Shown in pieces: positions 44,958-57,451 of a stretch of DNA of 64,000 nt (its first letter is position 1; each line of letters opens with the position of its first letter). Made by a program: the position numbers and the translations under genes. Under the pieces are notes generated by a model. It was given only the letters and a program-made list of their open reading frames with translations, was not told the DNA's origin and searched no databases. This DNA is from Pseudomonas chlororaphis (GTDB lineage Bacteria; Pseudomonadota; Gammaproteobacteria; Pseudomonadales; Pseudomonadaceae): NCBI GenBank assembly GCA_001023535.1, contig CP011020.1, forward strand, positions 4,601,734-4,665,733, read 5' to 3'.

Positions 44958-47486
44958 TCAGAGGCTGCGAGCAACCTGGACCTTCTCGAAGACTTCGATC
45001 TTGTCGCCGACCTTGACGTCGTTGTAGCTCTTGACGCCAATACCGCACTCCATGCCGGCACGGACTTCGGAAGCGTCATCCTTGAAGCGACGCAGCGATT
45101 CCAGCTCGCCTTCGAAGATCACGATGTCTTCACGCAGTACACGGATCGGACGGTTACGGTGAACGACACCCTCGATCACCATGCAACCGGCGATGGCACC
45201 AAACTTCGGCGAACGGAACACGTCGCGAACTTCGGCCACGCCCAGGATGTTCTCCCGCACGTCGCTGCCCAGCATACCGGTCAGGGCTTTCTTGACGTCT
45301 TCGATGATGTCGTAGATCACGTTGTAGTAACGCATATCCAGACCTTCCTGCTCGACGATCTTGCGCGCGCCGGCATCGGCACGCACGTTGAAGCCGAACA
45401 GTACCGCGTTGGAAGCCAGGGCCAGGTTGGCATCGGACTCGGTGATACCACCGACACCGCCGCCGACCACGCGCACTTGCACTTCGTCGTTGCCCAGGCC
45501 GTTGAGAGCGCCTTGCAAGGCTTCCAGGGAACCACGGACGTCGGATTTGAGGACGATGTTGAGCGTCTTCTTCTCTTCCTGGCCCATGTTCTCGAAGATG
45601 TTTTCCAGCTTGCCGGCATGTGCGCGAGCCAGTTTGACTTCGCGGAACTTGCCTTGACGGAACAGCGCGACTTCACGGGCCTTCTTCTCGTCAGCCACAA
45701 CGCTCATCTCGTCGCCAGCGTCCGGGGTGCCGTCCAGGCCGAGGATCTCGACCGGGATAGCCGGACCGGCTTCCTTGATGGGCTTGCCGTTCTCGTCGAG
45801 CATGGCGCGCACGCGGCCATAGTTCGAACCAACCAGCACCATGTCGCCCTGACGCAGCGTACCGTCCTGAACCAGGACCGTCGCCACCGGACCGCGGCCC
45901 TTGTCCAGGCGCGATTCAACTACCACACCACGGCCAGGGGCCGATGGAGTGGCGGTCAGTTCGAGCACTTCGGCCTGCAGCAATACCGCTTCGAGCAATT
46001 CGTCGACGCCGGTACCCATCTTCGCCGAAACCGGTACGAACGGGGTGTCGCCGCCCCACTCTTCGGAGGTCACGCCGTGAGCCGACAATTCGCTACGGAT
46101 GCGATCCAGGTCAGCACCCGGCTTGTCGATCTTGTTCACCGCAACCACCAGCGGTACGCCAGCAGCCTGGGCATGCTGAACGGCTTCGATGGTTTGCGGC
46201 ATCACGCCGTCGTCCGCCGCGACCACCAGGATCACGATGTCGGTCGCCTTGGCACCACGGGCACGCATTGCGGTAAACGCGGCGTGACCCGGGGTGTCGA
46301 GGAAGGTGACCATGCCGCGTTCGGTTTCAACGTGGTACGCACCGATGTGCTGGGTGATGCCGCCGGCTTCGCCCGCAGCTACCTTGGCACGACGGATGTA
46401 GTCGAGCAGCGAGGTCTTACCGTGGTCAACGTGACCCATGACAGTCACGACCGGCGCACGTGGAACCGCTTCACCTTCGAACTTCAGGGACTCGGCCAGG
46501 GAATCTTCCAGGGCGGTGTCGCTGACCAGGGTCACTTTGTGGCCCAGTTCTTCAGCAACCAGCTGGGCAGTTTCCTGGTCCAGTACCTGGTTGATGGTGG
46601 CCGGGGTACCCAGCTTGAACATGAACTTGATGATTTCAGCAGCCTTGACCGACATCTGCTGGGCCAGGTCGCCCACGGTGATGGTCTCGCCGATCTTCAC
46701 TTCACGCACGACAGGGCCGGTCGGGCTCTGGAAACCGTGGGCGTTGCGTTTCTTCAGCTTGGCCTTGCCGCGACCGCCGCGACGGAAGCCATCGCTTTCT
46801 TCGTCGGTGGTACGTGGCGCAACACGAGGTGCCGGCGCCTTTTCCTTGACCGAGGCACGGTGAGGCGCGTTCTTGCGCTCGCCATCACCACCGCCACCGC
46901 CACGACGGTTGTCGTCGGCACGTGGTTTGTCGGGACGACGCTGTTCGTCGCGCTTGCGGGTATCGGCCGCAGGTGCTGGAGCAGGCGCAACGACCGGCGC
47001 GCTTTCACGCACAGGTTCGGCCGCCGGGGCAGGTGCCGCAACGGCTTCGACCGGCTCCGGTTGCGCAGCAGCAGGCTGGCGACGCGCTTCTTCTTCGGCG
47101 CGACGCTTGGCTTCTTCTTCAGCCTTCTGGCGGGCAGCATTTTCTACTGCGCGACGTTCTTCCAGCTCGCGCTTGCGCTCGGCTTCGATTTCTTCCGGGC
47201 TACGCTGTACGAAGACTTTCTTCTTGCGTACTTCGACACTGATGCTTTTGCTACCGGCAACACGCAGGGTGCTGGTGGTCTTACGCTGCAGAGTGATCTT
47301 GCGTGGTTCTTCCACTTTAGCCTTGTGACTGCTCTTCAAGTGAGTCAGCAGGGATTGCTTCTCACTGTCGGTCACATGTTCCTCGGCGGCGGTGTGCGGC
47401 AGACCTGCCTCACGCATCTGCTGCAACAGGCGCTCTACCGGTGTTTTGACCTCATCGGCCAGTTGTTTCACCGTGACTTGCGTCAT
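44958..47486 (-). CDS. infB: Translation initiation factor IF-2
   Basis: 842 residues. The N-terminal IF2N domain ([20 protein letters not shown]) is followed by a long charged region rich in E, A, R and K (about 95-150) and a Pro/Ala-rich linker (to about 250). The GTPase core has [16 protein letters not shown] (P-loop), DTPGHAAF (G3) and NKIDKP (G4). IF2 C1/C2 domains end the protein. It brings fMet-tRNA to the 30S subunit. 26 bases downstream of nusA. Confidence 0.98.
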   Translation of the reverse strand: MTQVTVKQLADEVKTPVERLLQQMREAGLPHTAAEEHVTDSEKQSLLTHLKSSHKAKVEEPRKITLQRKTTSTLRVAGSKSISVEVRKKKVFVQRSPEEIEAERKRELEERRAVENAARQKAEEEAKRRAEEEARRQPAAAQPEPVEAVAAPAPAAEPVRESAPVVAPAPAPAADTRKRDEQRRPDKPRADDNRRGGGGGDGERKNAPHRASVKEKAPAPRVAPRTTDEESDGFRRGGRGKAKLKKRNAHGFQSPTGPVVREVKIGETITVGDLAQQMSVKAAEIIKFMFKLGTPATINQVLDQETAQLVAEELGHKVTLVSDTALEDSLAESLKFEGEAVPRAPVVTVMGHVDHGKTSLLDYIRRAKVAAGEAGGITQHIGAYHVETERGMVTFLDTPGHAAFTAMRARGAKATDIVILVVAADDGVMPQTIEAVQHAQAAGVPLVVAVNKIDKPGADLDRIRSELSAHGVTSEEWGGDTPFVPVSAKMGTGVDELLEAVLLQAEVLELTATPSAPGRGVVVESRLDKGRGPVATVLVQDGTLRQGDMVLVGSNYGRVRAMLDENGKPIKEAGPAIPVEILGLDGTPDAGDEMSVVADEKKAREVALFRQGKFREVKLARAHAGKLENIFENMGQEEKKTLNIVLKSDVRGSLEALQGALNGLGNDEVQVRVVGGGVGGITESDANLALASNAVLFGFNVRADAGARKIVEQEGLDMRYYNVIYDIIEDVKKALTGMLGSDVRENILGVAEVRDVFRSPKFGAIAGCMVIEGVVHRNRPIRVLREDIVIFEGELESLRRFKDDASEVRAGMECGIGVKSYNDVKVGDKIEVFEKVQVARSL

Positions 47487-47512
47487 GCACTTCTCTCCTC
47501 AGGCCGCGCCTA

Positions 47513-48994
47513 TTACTCGAACCAGTGGGCTCGGGCGGCCATGATCAACTTGCCGGCACGATCATCGTCAATGCCGTCGATGTCGAGCAGGTCGTCAATA
47601 GACTGCTCGGCCAGGTCTTCGCGGGTAATTACGCCGCGCACCGCCAGTTCCATCGCCAAATCCTTGTCCATGCCCTCAAGCGAGAGCAGGTCTTCGGCCG
47701 GATGGGCGTCTGCCAGCTTTTCCTCAGTAGCGATGGCTTTGGTCAACAAGCGATCCTTGGCCCGAGCGCGAAGCTCGTTGACGATTTCCTCGTCAAAGCC
47801 GTCGATGTTGAGCATCTCCTCCACCGGTACGTAGGCAATCTCTTCCAGGCTGGTAAAGCCTTCATCCACCAGCACCTGTGCCAGCTCTTCATCGACTTCA
47901 AGCTCTTCGATGAAGTTGCGCAGGATGTCGCCGGTTTCAGCTTGCTGCTTAGCCTGGATGTCCGATTCGGTCATCACGTTCAGGGTCCAGCCAGTCAACT
48001 GGCTCGCCAGACGCACGTTCTGACCGCCGCGACCAATGGCCTGAGCCAGATTGTCTGCGCCAACGGCGATGTCCATGGCATGGGCATCTTCGTCGACGAT
48101 AATTGCCGCCACTTCAGCAGGCGACATGGCATTGATCACGAACTGAGCCGGGTTATCGTCCCACAGGACGATGTCCACACGCTCGCCGCCCAACTCGCCG
48201 GATACGGCCTGGACACGCGAACCGCGCATGCCGATGCAGGCGCCTTGCGGGTCGATGCGCTTGTCCTTGGAGCGGACCGCGATCTTGGCGCGCGAACCCG
48301 GATCACGGGAGGCGGCCATGACTTCGATCAGGCCTTCGGCAATTTCCGGCACTTCGATGCGGAACAACTCGATCAGCATTTCCGGCGCTGTACGCGACAG
48401 GATCAGCTGCGGGCCGCGGTTCTCGGTGCGGATTTCCTTGAGCAGCGCACGCAGGCGCACGCCGACACGGAAAGTTTCGCGGGAAATGATGTCTTCACGG
48501 GCCAGCAACGCTTCGGCGTTGTTGCCCAGGTCGACGATCACGTTGTCGCGGGTAACTTTTTTCACGGTGCCGGAGATGATTTCCCCGAGGCGCTCGCGGT
48601 AAGCGTCGACCACCTGTGCACGCTCGGCCTCGCGAACCTTCTGCACGATGACCTGCTTGGCGGTCTGTGCAGCAATGCGGCCGAACTCGATGGACTCGAT
48701 CTTCTCTTCGACGACATCACCGACCTTGGCGCCCGGATGCGTTTGCGCAACCTTGCTCGGCCAGGTTTCGATAGCGGGATCGTCCAGGTCGGCTTCCTCG
48801 ACGACCGTCCAGCGACGGAATGTCTCGTAGGCACCCGTGTGGCGATTGATCTCCACACGCAAATCAACTTCGTCTTCAAACCGCTTCTTGGTAGCAGTGG
48901 CCAGGGCCAGCTCCAGCGCTTCAAAAATCACGTTAGCCGGTACGCCCTTTTCATTGGATACCGACTCAACAACCAGCAGTACTTCTTTGCTCAT
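47513..48994 (-). CDS. nusA: Transcription termination/antitermination factor NusA
   Basis: 493 residues, the Pseudomonas length. N-terminal RNAP-binding domain ([20 protein letters not shown]), S1 domain ([20 protein letters not shown]), KH domains ([40 protein letters not shown]) and two acidic C-terminal repeats (ending [20 protein letters not shown]). The ATG at 48994 is set by the family N-terminus. Co-transcribed with rimP and infB. Confidence 0.98.
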   Translation of the reverse strand: MSKEVLLVVESVSNEKGVPANVIFEALELALATATKKRFEDEVDLRVEINRHTGAYETFRRWTVVEEADLDDPAIETWPSKVAQTHPGAKVGDVVEEKIESIEFGRIAAQTAKQVIVQKVREAERAQVVDAYRERLGEIISGTVKKVTRDNVIVDLGNNAEALLAREDIISRETFRVGVRLRALLKEIRTENRGPQLILSRTAPEMLIELFRIEVPEIAEGLIEVMAASRDPGSRAKIAVRSKDKRIDPQGACIGMRGSRVQAVSGELGGERVDIVLWDDNPAQFVINAMSPAEVAAIIVDEDAHAMDIAVGADNLAQAIGRGGQNVRLASQLTGWTLNVMTESDIQAKQQAETGDILRNFIEELEVDEELAQVLVDEGFTSLEEIAYVPVEEMLNIDGFDEEIVNELRARAKDRLLTKAIATEEKLADAHPAEDLLSLEGMDKDLAMELAVRGVITREDLAEQSIDDLLDIDGIDDDRAGKLIMAARAHWFE

Positions 48995-49053
48995 CGTACG
49001 CCTCGCCTTTCGCAAGCCATTGGATCCGCGGGATCCGCAGTATCTGGCACGTA

Positions 49054-49512
49054 TCAGTCAAAACTGGGAATAATGTTGGCCTTGTCGATCATATCGATCG
49101 GCAACAGGAACTCATGGTCATCTACCTGCACCACGACATCCTGTTCTTCTATACCGCGCAGAAGGCCTTGGAAGTTGCGTCGACCTTCGAAAGGCGAACG
49201 CAGCCTGATCTTCACTTGTTCACCGGCAAACGAAGCAAACTGTTCAAGGGTGAACAGCGGGCGTTCCATGCCAGGCGAGGAAACTTCAAGGGTATATTCG
49301 GAGGCGATTGGATCTTCAACATCCAGTACACCGCTGATCTGACGGCTGACGATGGCGCAATCGTCCACCAACACGCCGCCTTCCTTATCGATATAAACGC
49401 GCAACAGTGAGTGGCGACCTTGAGCCGAAAACTCAATACCCCAGCATTCATAGCCAAGGGCCACGACCACCGGGGCCAACAAGGCCTGCAACTGTTCTAG
49501 CTTGCTCGACAC
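49054..49512 (-). CDS. rimP: Ribosome maturation factor RimP
   Basis: 152 residues from a GTG at 49512 (gaggggg 6 bases before), giving the family start (M)[20 protein letters not shown]; an ATG six codons upstream is less likely. Landmarks: [29 protein letters not shown] and [15 protein letters not shown]. Required for 30S assembly. First protein gene of rimP-nusA-infB, directly behind two terminators following tRNA-fMet. Confidence 0.95.
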   Translation of the reverse strand: MSSKLEQLQALLAPVVVALGYECWGIEFSAQGRHSLLRVYIDKEGGVLVDDCAIVSRQISGVLDVEDPIASEYTLEVSSPGMERPLFTLEQFASFAGEQVKIRLRSPFEGRRNFQGLLRGIEEQDVVVQVDDHEFLLPIDMIDKANIIPSFD

Positions 49513-49551
49513 CTGAACCCCCTCGTGCATGTTTGTGCATGCTGTGCAAAT

Positions 49552-49576
49552 AAAAAAAAATGGGCGAATCGCCCAT
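49552..49576 (-). terminator. Intrinsic terminator upstream of rimP
   Basis: atgggcg-aat-cgcccat stem followed on the minus strand by nine T. It stands 40 bases before the rimP start and behind the tRNA-fMet gene, so operon transcription must pass it or begin between. Confidence 0.85.
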
Positions 49577-49621
49577 CCCTGAAACGCCGTCAAGCAACGG
49601 CGCTATAAAGTGTCCAGCTAA

Positions 49622-49645
49622 CAAAAAGCCCCTTGGAAGGGGCCT
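49622..49645 (-). terminator. Terminator directly behind tRNA-fMet
   Basis: gcccctt / aaggggc stem with a 2-base loop, followed on the minus strand by five T. Eight bases after the CCA end of the tRNA. Confidence 0.75.
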
Positions 49646-49652
49646 CTGAAAC

Positions 49653-49729
<77 letters not shown>

Positions 49730-49797
49730 ACAAAGCTGGGGCGGAAGTATACGACCGATCCATTACAGGGTCAATGTAACCCTTCCACCGACAAGAA

Positions 49798-49815
49798 AGC
49801 CCGCAATTGCGGGCT
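49798..49815 (-). terminator. Terminator behind tRNA-Leu
   Basis: The perfect 18-base palindrome agcccgcaattgcgggct, followed by ttcttg on the minus strand, 12 bases from the tRNA 3' end. Confidence 0.7.
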
Positions 49816-49826
49816 CTCCTGATAAT

Positions 49827-49912
49827 TGGTACCGAGAAGGGGACTCGAACCCCTACACCCTATGGGCACAACCACCTCAAGGTTGCGTGTCTACCAATTC
49901 CACCACCTCGGC
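49827..49912 (-). tRNA. tRNA-Leu (GAG)
   Basis: 86 bases with encoded CCA. Acceptor GCCGAGG, D arm, anticodon stem-loop CAACC-TTGAGGT-GGTTG (anticodon GAG), long class-II variable arm, T arm with TTCGAGT. Located just behind secG, as leuU is in E. coli. Confidence 0.97.
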
Positions 49913-49933
49913 AATACAGCGTTTGAAACCTTC

Positions 49934-50317
49934 TTACTTCTGCTCTTGAGCTGGAGGCACGTCAGTCGCCGGATTGGCCGACTTTTGCTCTTGAAGCACC
50001 GGGACATCATCAGAAGCCGGTTGTTGCTTAGGTGTCTCCAGTACCGCTGGGTTTGGCAAACCTACTTGAGTCAGCTCATGAGCTTTCTCTTTAGCAAAGT
50101 AACCTAACCCCAAGCTGGTCATGAAGAAACCGGCGGCAAGTATAGCAGTAAACTTACTAAGAAAGGTAGAGGAACCTTGGCTTCCGAACACAGTATTTGA
50201 AGCACCTGCACCGAAAGACGCGCCAGCATCCGCACCTTTACCCTGCTGCAGCAATACGAGGGCTACTACACCCAGTGCACCCAGCAGATGAAAAACGACT
50301 ACGACTGTTTCCAGCAT
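49934..50317 (-). CDS. secG: Preprotein translocase subunit SecG
   Basis: A small inner-membrane subunit of SecYEG. 127 residues with two helices ([20 protein letters not shown] and [19 protein letters not shown]), the cytosolic loop [20 protein letters not shown], and a Gln/Pro-rich tail. The ATG at 50317 lies 4 bases after the tpiA stop. Confidence 0.96.
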   Translation of the reverse strand: MLETVVVVFHLLGALGVVALVLLQQGKGADAGASFGAGASNTVFGSQGSSTFLSKFTAILAAGFFMTSLGLGYFAKEKAHELTQVGLPNPAVLETPKQQPASDDVPVLQEQKSANPATDVPPAQEQK

Positions 50318-50321
50318 TTTT

Positions 50322-51077
50322 TCAGTTTCCCGCGGCGCGACAGATCGCACCGAACTCATCTGCATTCAGGGACGCTCCACCAATGAGCCCCCCATCGATA
50401 TCCGGCATGCCGAACAGTTCGACCGCATTGGCCGCCTTCACGCTGCCGCCGTATAGAAGTCGCGCACCTCGCGCCACTTCAGAATTCTCTGCCGCCAACT
50501 GCGCACGGATGGCTGCGTGCACATCCTGCGCCTGTTGCGGCGAAGCCGTCAGCCCGGTGCCAATGGCCCAGACTGGCTCGTAAGCGATGACTGCCTTTGC
50601 AAAAGCGCCGACACCCAGGTCTTCGATGATGCTGCCCAGCTGACGCCCGACAACTTCAAGAGTCTTGCCGGCTTCACGCTGCTCGAGGGTTTCCCCTACA
50701 CACAACACCGGAGTCAGACCACACGCCTGGGCCGCTGCAAACTTGCGAATCAGGGTCTTATCCTGCTCGCCCATGATCAGGCGACGCTCGGAGTGTCCGA
50801 CCAGGACCAGGGTACAACCTGCATCCACCAGCTGACTCGGCGCAACCTCACCGGTCAACGCACCTTGCATGGATTCCACCGCAGAGTTCTGCGCGCCGAC
50901 CGAAATCGACTTGCCTTTCAAGCCATCAATCACTTGATTGATATACAAGCAAGGCGGGAATACCGCGACGTCAACACCGCTTGGCAAGGCCAGATGACGA
51001 AGGCCATTGATCAGCTCAGCGACGCTGGCGCGGGTACCGTGCATCTTCCAGTTACCAGCTACCATAGGGCGACGCAT
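50322..51077 (-). CDS. tpiA: Triosephosphate isomerase
   Basis: Interconverts dihydroxyacetone phosphate and glyceraldehyde-3-phosphate. 251 residues; catalytic Lys in VAGNWKMHG, His in VGHSERR, Glu in [11 protein letters not shown], and phosphate loop [11 protein letters not shown]. Between glmM and secG. Confidence 0.98.
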   Translation of the reverse strand: MRRPMVAGNWKMHGTRASVAELINGLRHLALPSGVDVAVFPPCLYINQVIDGLKGKSISVGAQNSAVESMQGALTGEVAPSQLVDAGCTLVLVGHSERRLIMGEQDKTLIRKFAAAQACGLTPVLCVGETLEQREAGKTLEVVGRQLGSIIEDLGVGAFAKAVIAYEPVWAIGTGLTASPQQAQDVHAAIRAQLAAENSEVARGARLLYGGSVKAANAVELFGMPDIDGGLIGGASLNADEFGAICRAAGN

Positions 51078-51143
51078 GCTGTACCTCGTCGGTCAAAGTG
51101 GGCGCAGATGTTACCCAACCGATTCATGACTGGCAAGCCGAAT

Positions 51144-52481
51144 TCAGGCAGAAACTTCAGTAACCAGTTTTGCCAGCTCTTCGGCATAGCCTCGAACCTG
51201 TGCTTCGTCCTCGCCCTCGACCATGACACGCACCAAAGGCTCTGTACCGGACTTGCGCAGCAACACCCGCCCACGCCCCGCCATCGCCTGTGTCACGCGC
51301 TCGCTGGCCTGCTTGACCGTCGCGTGCTCGATCGGATTGGCGCCACCACCGAAACGCACGTTGATCAGCACCTGCGGACACTTGCGCAACGCCTGGCGCG
51401 ACTGTGCGAGCCCTTCATCCCGCGCCTTGAGTGCCATCAGCACCTGCAAGGCCGCGATGATCGCATCACCGGTGGTGGTGTGATCGAAGCACACGATGTG
51501 CCCGGAATTCTCGCCACCGATCACCCAGTTGCGTTCCAGCAGCTCCGAGATCACATAACGATCGCCCACGTTGGCCCGCACGAACGGGATATCCAGGTCC
51601 GCCAGCGCCAGTTCGAGGCCGAGATTGCTCATCAATGTACCGACGACGCCGCCCTGCAGCTTGCCGCGCCCGTGCAGGTCGCGGGCGATGATGAACAACA
51701 ACTCGTCACCATCGACCACCGTACCGGTGTGATCGACCATCAGTACCCGGTCACCATCGCCGTCGAAGGCGATACCGAGATCAGCCTGCTCGGCCAGCAC
51801 CGCAGCCTGCAACGCCTCGGTATGGGTGGAACCACAGTTGTGGTTGATGTTCAGCCCATTGGGCTGGGCGGAAAGCACCACCACTTCAGCACCCAACTCT
51901 CGGAATACACTCGGCGCGACTTTATAGGTGGCCCCGTGAGCGCAGTCGACGATGATTTTCAGGCCGGCAAAACTGGTGCCGGTCGGCACACTGCCTTTAC
52001 AGAATTCGATGTAGCGACCCGATGCGTCGTTAATCCGCGACACCTTACCGATCTTGCTCGACTCAACCACCGTCATCGGTGTGTCCAACAGTTCTTCGAT
52101 CATCAGCTCGATGTCATCCGGCAACTTGGTGCCCTGGCCGGAGAAGAACTTGATGCCGTTATCGTCATGCGGGTTGTGCGAAGCACTGATCACGATCCCG
52201 GCCTGCGCCTGGAACGTACGCGTCAGGTAGGCGATGGCTGGCGTCGGCATCGGCCCCAGCAGCATCACATCGGCACCCGCCGAGGTCAGGCCAGCTTCGA
52301 GCGCCGATTCGAACATGTAGCCGGAAATACGCGTGTCCTTGCCAACCAACACCTTGCAGGCGCCCATCTTGCGGAACGCCATGCCGGCAGCCCAGCCGAG
52401 CTTGAGCATGAAATCCGGAGTAATCGGATATTCGCCGACCCGACCACGAATACCGTCGGTGCCAAAATATTTTTTGCTCAT
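51144..52481 (-). CDS. glmM: Phosphoglucosamine mutase
   Basis: Converts glucosamine-6-phosphate to glucosamine-1-phosphate on the way to UDP-GlcNAc. 445 residues. Start [20 protein letters not shown], phosphoserine loop [19 protein letters not shown], metal loop [13 protein letters not shown], substrate loop GGENSGH, and phosphate-binding [15 protein letters not shown]. 16 bases after folP. Confidence 0.98.
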   Translation of the reverse strand: MSKKYFGTDGIRGRVGEYPITPDFMLKLGWAAGMAFRKMGACKVLVGKDTRISGYMFESALEAGLTSAGADVMLLGPMPTPAIAYLTRTFQAQAGIVISASHNPHDDNGIKFFSGQGTKLPDDIELMIEELLDTPMTVVESSKIGKVSRINDASGRYIEFCKGSVPTGTSFAGLKIIVDCAHGATYKVAPSVFRELGAEVVVLSAQPNGLNINHNCGSTHTEALQAAVLAEQADLGIAFDGDGDRVLMVDHTGTVVDGDELLFIIARDLHGRGKLQGGVVGTLMSNLGLELALADLDIPFVRANVGDRYVISELLERNWVIGGENSGHIVCFDHTTTGDAIIAALQVLMALKARDEGLAQSRQALRKCPQVLINVRFGGGANPIEHATVKQASERVTQAMAGRGRVLLRKSGTEPLVRVMVEGEDEAQVRGYAEELAKLVTEVSA

Positions 52482-52497
52482 AAGTGCTCCGTCATTC

Positions 52498-53349
52498 TTA
52501 TTCGGCTGAATCCACAGCTGCGATCATCCGTACAACATCCATCGTTTCGGCCACGTCATGGACGCGCAATATGCGCGCGCCCTTGGTCAGGGCCAAGGCA
52601 GCCAGTGCAAGACCGCCATACAGGCGCTCTCCCACCGGACGCCCCAATGCATTGCCTATCATGCTCTTTCGCGAAACCCCAACCAACAGGGGCCGCCCGA
52701 GCGCGTGCAATGCCTGCATATGCTTGAACAGGCTCAGATTGTGATCCAGTGTCTTGGCAAAGCCAAACCCGGGATCAAGGATGATTTTCTCGGCAGGGAT
52801 GCCCACGGCGGCGCATTGGCTCATGCGCTGGGCCAGGAACTCACTCACCTCGCGGGCCACATCATCATAATGCGGGTCGTTCTGCATGGTGCCGGGCTCG
52901 CCGAGCATATGCATCAGGCAAACCGGCAGGCCGGTGGCCGCCGCCGCATCCAGGGCGCCATCGCGCTGCAGCGACCGCACATCGTTGATCAGGCCAGCGC
53001 CCAACCGCGCCGTCTCACGCATGACCGCCGGCGTGGACGTATCGACCGAGATAATGACATCGAGCTCACGGTGGATGCGCTCGACAATCGGCGCCACTCG
53101 CTCCAGCTCCTCGGTAGGCGAGACAGCCCGCGCACCCGGCCGGGTCGATTCGCCGCCCACATCGATCAGCGTGGCGCCCGCAAGCACCATTGCCTCGGAA
53201 TGGCGCAACGCAGCATCGAGCTGGCTGAATCGCCCACCATCGGAAAAGGAATCAGGGGTGACATTGAGGATGCCCATGACATGCGCCTGGGCCAAATCAA
53301 GAACCCGGTTGCCGCAAGGCAACCGGGTCGAGGACTGAACAGAAGTCAT
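52498..53349 (-). CDS. folP: Dihydropteroate synthase
   Basis: Joins p-aminobenzoate to the pterin diphosphate; the sulfonamide target. 283 residues, TIM barrel. Landmarks: [57 protein letters not shown], and [15 protein letters not shown]. It begins 8 bases after ftsH ends, the usual ftsH-folP-glmM order. Confidence 0.97.
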   Translation of the reverse strand: MTSVQSSTRLPCGNRVLDLAQAHVMGILNVTPDSFSDGGRFSQLDAALRHSEAMVLAGATLIDVGGESTRPGARAVSPTEELERVAPIVERIHRELDVIISVDTSTPAVMRETARLGAGLINDVRSLQRDGALDAAAATGLPVCLMHMLGEPGTMQNDPHYDDVAREVSEFLAQRMSQCAAVGIPAEKIILDPGFGFAKTLDHNLSLFKHMQALHALGRPLLVGVSRKSMIGNALGRPVGERLYGGLALAALALTKGARILRVHDVAETMDVVRMIAAVDSAE

Positions 53350-53357
53350 TTCACGCC

Positions 53358-55268
53358 TTATACATCAGCAGCCGGACCGCCAATCGGTGTTTCCGGACGC
53401 TCGCCCTGGACCGCCGGCGGCGTACCGGAAGTACCGGTGCCTCCCGACCAGTCTCGTGGCTCACGAGGCACGCGCCCCGCCATGATGTCATCGATCTGCT
53501 CGGCATCGATGGTTTCGTACTTCATCAGTGCATCGGCCATGGCGTCGAGCTTGTCACGGTTGTCCGTGAGAATCTGCTTGGCGGTGCCGTAGCACTGATC
53601 GATGATGCTGCGCACTTCGGAGTCGATCAGCTTGGCCGTCTCGCCGGAAAAGCTTGCATGCTGGCCACTGCCACCACGGCCGAGGAACACTTCGCCCTCT
53701 TCTTCAGCGTACATCAGCGGCCCCAGCTTCTCGGAAAGCCCCCACTTGGTCACCATGTTCCGGGCAATCTGGCTGGCACGCATGATGTCGTTGGAGGCGC
53801 CAGTGGTCACACCGTCAAAACCCAATGTCATCTCTTCGGCGATACGACCGCCGTACAGCGAACAGATCTGGCTGATCAGCGCCCGCTTGGACAGGCTGTA
53901 ACGATCTTCTTCCGGCAGGAACATGGTCACGCCCAGGGCACGACCACGGGGAATGATCGAGACCTTATAGACCGGGTCATGCTCGGGCACCACACGACCG
54001 ACGATGGCGTGACCCGCCTCGTGGTAGGCCGTGTTCTGCTTTTCCTTCTCGGACATGACCATGGATTTGCGCTCTGCGCCCATCATGATCTTGTCCTTGG
54101 CCAGTTCGAATTCCTTCATTTCCACCAGGCGCTTGCCGGAACGAGCGGCAAACAGCGAGGCCTCGTTGACCAGGTTGGCCAGGTCGGCACCGGAGAAGCC
54201 AGGCGTACCACGGGCGATGACGGCCGGAGCGACATCGTCACCCATCGGCACCTTGCGCATATGGACCTTGAGAATCTGCTCACGACCACGAATGTCCGGC
54301 AACCCCACCACGACCTGACGGTCGAAGCGACCTGGACGCAACAGCGCAGGGTCCAGCACGTCGGGACGGTTGGTGGCGGCAATCACGATGATGCCATCGT
54401 TCATTTCGAAACCGTCCATCTCCACCAGCAACTGGTTGAGGGTCTGTTCGCGCTCGTCGTGACCGCCGCCCATGCCGGCGCCACGATGGCGACCGACCGC
54501 GTCGATTTCGTCGATGAAGATGATGCACGGCGCATGCTTCTTGGCCTGCTCGAACATGTCACGGACACGGCTTGCACCGACACCCACGAACATTTCCACG
54601 AAGTCGGAACCGGAAATCGTGAAGAACGGCACCTTGGCCTCGCCGGCAATCGCCTTGGCGAGCAGGGTCTTACCGGTACCTGGCGGGCCCACCATCAGCA
54701 CGCCACGCGGGATACGGCCGCCCAGGCGTTGGAACTTGCCCGGGTCGCGCAGGAATTCGACCAGCTCGCCAACCTCTTCCTTGGCTTCATCGCAACCGGC
54801 GACGTCGGCCAGGGTGGTTTTCACCTGGTCTTCGGACAGCAGCCGGGCCTTGCTCTTGCCGAAGCTCATCGGCCCGCCCTTGCCACCGCCACCACCCTGC
54901 ATCTGGCGCATGAAGAACATGAACACGGCGATGATCACCAGGATCGGGAAGCTGGCGACCAGCAGCTGGGTCCAGATGCTTTGCTGTTCAGGCTGCTTGC
55001 CTTCGACCACGACATGGTTGTCCACCAGGTCGCCGATCAGGCCATTGTCCTGGATCGCCGGACGAATGGTCTTGAAGCTGTCGCCGTCGGTGCGCTTGCC
55101 GGTAATCACATAGCCATCAACGGCTACGCGCTCGACCTTGCCATCCTTGACCTGCTGGATGAAGTCGGAATAGTTGAGGGTCTGCGGCTCGTTAGGGCTG
55201 GAGAAGTTGTTCATCACGGTCACAAGGACAGCGGCGATGATCAACCACAGGATCAGATTCTTTGCCAT
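53358..55268 (-). CDS. ftsH: ATP-dependent zinc metalloprotease FtsH
   Basis: A membrane-anchored AAA+ protease hexamer. 636 residues: two helices ([16 protein letters not shown] and [18 protein letters not shown]) around a periplasmic domain, AAA module ([16 protein letters not shown]alker [16 protein letters not shown]alker [20 protein letters not shown]), then the zinc site HEAGHAIVG. The ATG at 55268 gives the universal start MAKNLILWL; a TTG three codons before is an alternative. The Shine-Dalgarno is weak. Confidence 0.98.
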   Translation of the reverse strand: MAKNLILWLIIAAVLVTVMNNFSSPNEPQTLNYSDFIQQVKDGKVERVAVDGYVITGKRTDGDSFKTIRPAIQDNGLIGDLVDNHVVVEGKQPEQQSIWTQLLVASFPILVIIAVFMFFMRQMQGGGGGKGGPMSFGKSKARLLSEDQVKTTLADVAGCDEAKEEVGELVEFLRDPGKFQRLGGRIPRGVLMVGPPGTGKTLLAKAIAGEAKVPFFTISGSDFVEMFVGVGASRVRDMFEQAKKHAPCIIFIDEIDAVGRHRGAGMGGGHDEREQTLNQLLVEMDGFEMNDGIIVIAATNRPDVLDPALLRPGRFDRQVVVGLPDIRGREQILKVHMRKVPMGDDVAPAVIARGTPGFSGADLANLVNEASLFAARSGKRLVEMKEFELAKDKIMMGAERKSMVMSEKEKQNTAYHEAGHAIVGRVVPEHDPVYKVSIIPRGRALGVTMFLPEEDRYSLSKRALISQICSLYGGRIAEEMTLGFDGVTTGASNDIMRASQIARNMVTKWGLSEKLGPLMYAEEEGEVFLGRGGSGQHASFSGETAKLIDSEVRSIIDQCYGTAKQILTDNRDKLDAMADALMKYETIDAEQIDDIMAGRVPREPRDWSGGTGTSGTPPAVQGERPETPIGGPAADV

Positions 55269-55459
55269 ATCGTTCAATTAACTACCCTCTGAAGCAAGCT
55301 CCGCTACTGGCGCGCGCTTCGCATGATATTCACCGGCCTAACTTACTACATTACCTACGACTCTGGCAGGCGCCGTCTGTAACCCTTTGTGAAACTTTGA
55401 CCGCATCATTTTCGTTACGCGGCGTTTTCAACGCGAGACAAAAAAATCTATCGCCCCAG

Positions 55460-56110
55460 TCAGAGACGCTCATCGCTGGCAGCGCCTTCGATACCGCGAA
55501 ACCCCCGCGCCAGCAGGTACTGCTCGCGCGAACGGTCACGGGACGACAATGGTTTGCGCATTTGCACCTTGTCGAACAACTTGCGTATGCCCTTGTGGTA
55601 TTCATCGAAGCCTTCACCCTGGAAGACCTTGATCAAAAAATCACCACCCGGACGCAGAACCCGCCCGGCAAGATCCAGGGCCAGCTCGCTGAGGAACATT
55701 GCACGAGGCATGTCGACAGCCGCCAATCCACTCATATTGGGGGCCATATCGGAAATCACAAGGTCAACCTCGGTATTTCCGACGGCCTCCAGGATTTTTG
55801 CCAATACGGCGTCTTCGGTAAAATCGCCCTGAATGAAGGTCACGTCAGGGATGCCGTCCATTTCCAGGATGTCGGAGGCGATCAACCGCCCCTGGCCACC
55901 AATCAGACGACTGGTCACCTGGGACCAGCCGCCCGGCGCCGCGCCGAGGTCGATCACGGTCATGCCGGGACGGATCAGGCGATCCTTTTCCTGGATCTCC
56001 AGCAATTTATAGCTGGCACGAGAGCGATAGCCGTCCTTTTGCGCCATTTTGACGTACGGATCGTTGAAATGCTCTTTGAGCCAGTTCTGGCTAGTCTTGG
56101 AACGGGCCAC
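55460..56110 (-). CDS. rlmE: 23S rRNA (uridine-2552-2'-O)-methyltransferase
   Basis: 216 residues (FtsJ/RrmJ). SAM site [20 protein letters not shown]; catalytic K-D-K-E tetrad visible in [34 protein letters not shown]. The partner of ftsH, 191 bases upstream of it. Divergent from yhbY. Confidence 0.97.
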   Translation of the reverse strand: MARSKTSQNWLKEHFNDPYVKMAQKDGYRSRASYKLLEIQEKDRLIRPGMTVIDLGAAPGGWSQVTSRLIGGQGRLIASDILEMDGIPDVTFIQGDFTEDAVLAKILEAVGNTEVDLVISDMAPNMSGLAAVDMPRAMFLSELALDLAGRVLRPGGDFLIKVFQGEGFDEYHKGIRKLFDKVQMRKPLSSRDRSREQYLLARGFRGIEGAASDERL

Positions 56111-56217
56111 GGGCCACCTCTAAAAATAAAACGGGTCGTGATTAAGTGGGCGGTCCCGGACTCGCTCGGGTAAACTGGCCGCCGCTTTTTTACAAGATCA
56201 GACGCAGGGGTCAGATT

Positions 56218-56526
56218 ATGCCGCTCACTCAAGAGCAGAAGAAACAATACAAATCCATTGGCCACCATCTGAAACCGGTTTTGACTGTGGCTGACAACGG
56301 TTTGACTGAAGGTGTACTCGCCGAGCTGGAACGCGCACTGGGTGATCATGAGCTGATCAAGATCAAGCTCAATATCCTCGACCGCGAAGCCCGCCTGGCT
56401 GCCGTTGCTGAACTGTGCAAGACCGGCAAGGCCGACCTGGTGCAGGTCATCGGCAAGATGGCACTGATTTATCGCAAGAACTTCAGCGTCAACAAGCAAC
56501 TGTCGAACGTTCACCGCTTCAAGTGA
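56218..56526 (+). CDS. yhbY: Ribosome assembly RNA-binding protein YhbY (CRM domain)
   Basis: 102 residues with the CRM fold: KSIGHHLKPVLTVADNGLTE, ALGDHELIKIKLN, and the closing ADLVQVIGKMALIYRKN. Binds pre-50S particles. The ATG at 56218 is set by the family start MPLTQEQKKQYKSIGH. The only plus-strand gene in this stretch, divergent from rlmE. Confidence 0.95.
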   Translation: MPLTQEQKKQYKSIGHHLKPVLTVADNGLTEGVLAELERALGDHELIKIKLNILDREARLAAVAELCKTGKADLVQVIGKMALIYRKNFSVNKQLSNVHRFK

Positions 56527-56535
56527 TGCCAAGGC

Positions 56536-56940
56536 TCAAGGGTGTGCTTCGCGCACCCTGCCGCTCCACCCGGGAACCGGTTGCAGCACCAGCACCAAAC
56601 CGGAAAACCCCAGCACCAGGTAACTGAAGACCTGCCACTGGCTTGCATCCGGCCAGCCAAGCCGCACGGCAAAGAACATCCCGCACGCGTACAAGGCCAT
56701 GAGCAGCAATTGCCCACGAATGTCGCGCCATAGGCTGGCAAGGCCCTCGGCCTGAACCAGCACCAAAGCCTGAACCGTCACGCACACTGCACAAAAACCC
56801 ACCAGCAGTGCCGTCAGCATACTCGCGATTTCATCGATGAGCAGCGGTGCCAGGCCGATTCGGCCCAGCACCGGCAGCAAACCGATGTGCAACAACCACA
56901 CGCCGCCCACCCACAACATCTGGGCAAGCTGCCAGATCAT
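56536..56940 (-). CDS. Four-helix inner-membrane protein, DUF4149-like
   Basis: 134 residues, nearly all membrane: LAQMLWVGGVWLLHIGLLPV, MLTALLVGFCAVCVTVQALV, LLLMALYACGMFFAVRLGW, VFSYLVLGFSGLVLVLQPVP. Resembles DUF4149 proteins, and the P. aeruginosa counterpart (PA4754) occupies the same place between yhbY and greA. No good ribosome site precedes the ATG at 56940; a longer start at 57009 would overlap greA by 41 bases, so the start is uncertain. Function unknown. Confidence 0.75.
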   Translation of the reverse strand: MIWQLAQMLWVGGVWLLHIGLLPVLGRIGLAPLLIDEIASMLTALLVGFCAVCVTVQALVLVQAEGLASLWRDIRGQLLLMALYACGMFFAVRLGWPDASQWQVFSYLVLGFSGLVLVLQPVPGWSGRVREAHP

Positions 56941-56968
56941 GGCGCCGGCACGTAGCGGGCGCCTTCGC

Positions 56969-57451
56969 TCAGACGTGACGGACTTCGACAATCTCATACT
57001 CGATGACACCGCCAGGTGTCTTCACCGCCACCACATCGCCCTCTTCCTTGGCAATCAAGGCGCGGGCAATAGGCGAACCGACAGAGATCTTGCCGAGTTT
57101 GATGTCAGCCTCATCCTCACCCACGATCTGGTAGGTAACGCTTTCATCCGTCTCGACGTTGGCGATTTCCACGGTGGTGCCGAAGATCACCTTGCCGGTG
57201 TGAGGAATGGTCGTGACGTCGATGATCACCGCATTTTGCAGGCGACCCTCGATATCGCGAACCCGCGCCTCGACCATGCCCTGCTCTTCACGGGCGGCAT
57301 GGTACTCGGCGTTTTCCTTCAGATCCCCCAGCTCACGCGCTTCACCAATGGCCTGACTCAAGCGCGGGCGCTCGACCTTGGTCAGGTGAGCGTGTTCTTC
57401 TTCCAGGGCCTTGGCGCCCTGAACGGTCATCGGGTACTTGGTTATGCTCAT
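56969..57451 (-). CDS. greA: Transcription elongation factor GreA
   Basis: Restarts backtracked RNA polymerase. 160 residues: N-terminal coiled coil with the acidic tip [20 protein letters not shown] and C-terminal FKBP-like domain ([20 protein letters not shown]). Its ATG overlaps the carB stop by 4 bases, so it is translated with carB. Confidence 0.97.
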   Translation of the reverse strand: MSITKYPMTVQGAKALEEEHAHLTKVERPRLSQAIGEARELGDLKENAEYHAAREEQGMVEARVRDIEGRLQNAVIIDVTTIPHTGKVIFGTTVEIANVETDESVTYQIVGEDEADIKLGKISVGSPIARALIAKEEGDVVAVKTPGGVIEYEIVEVRHV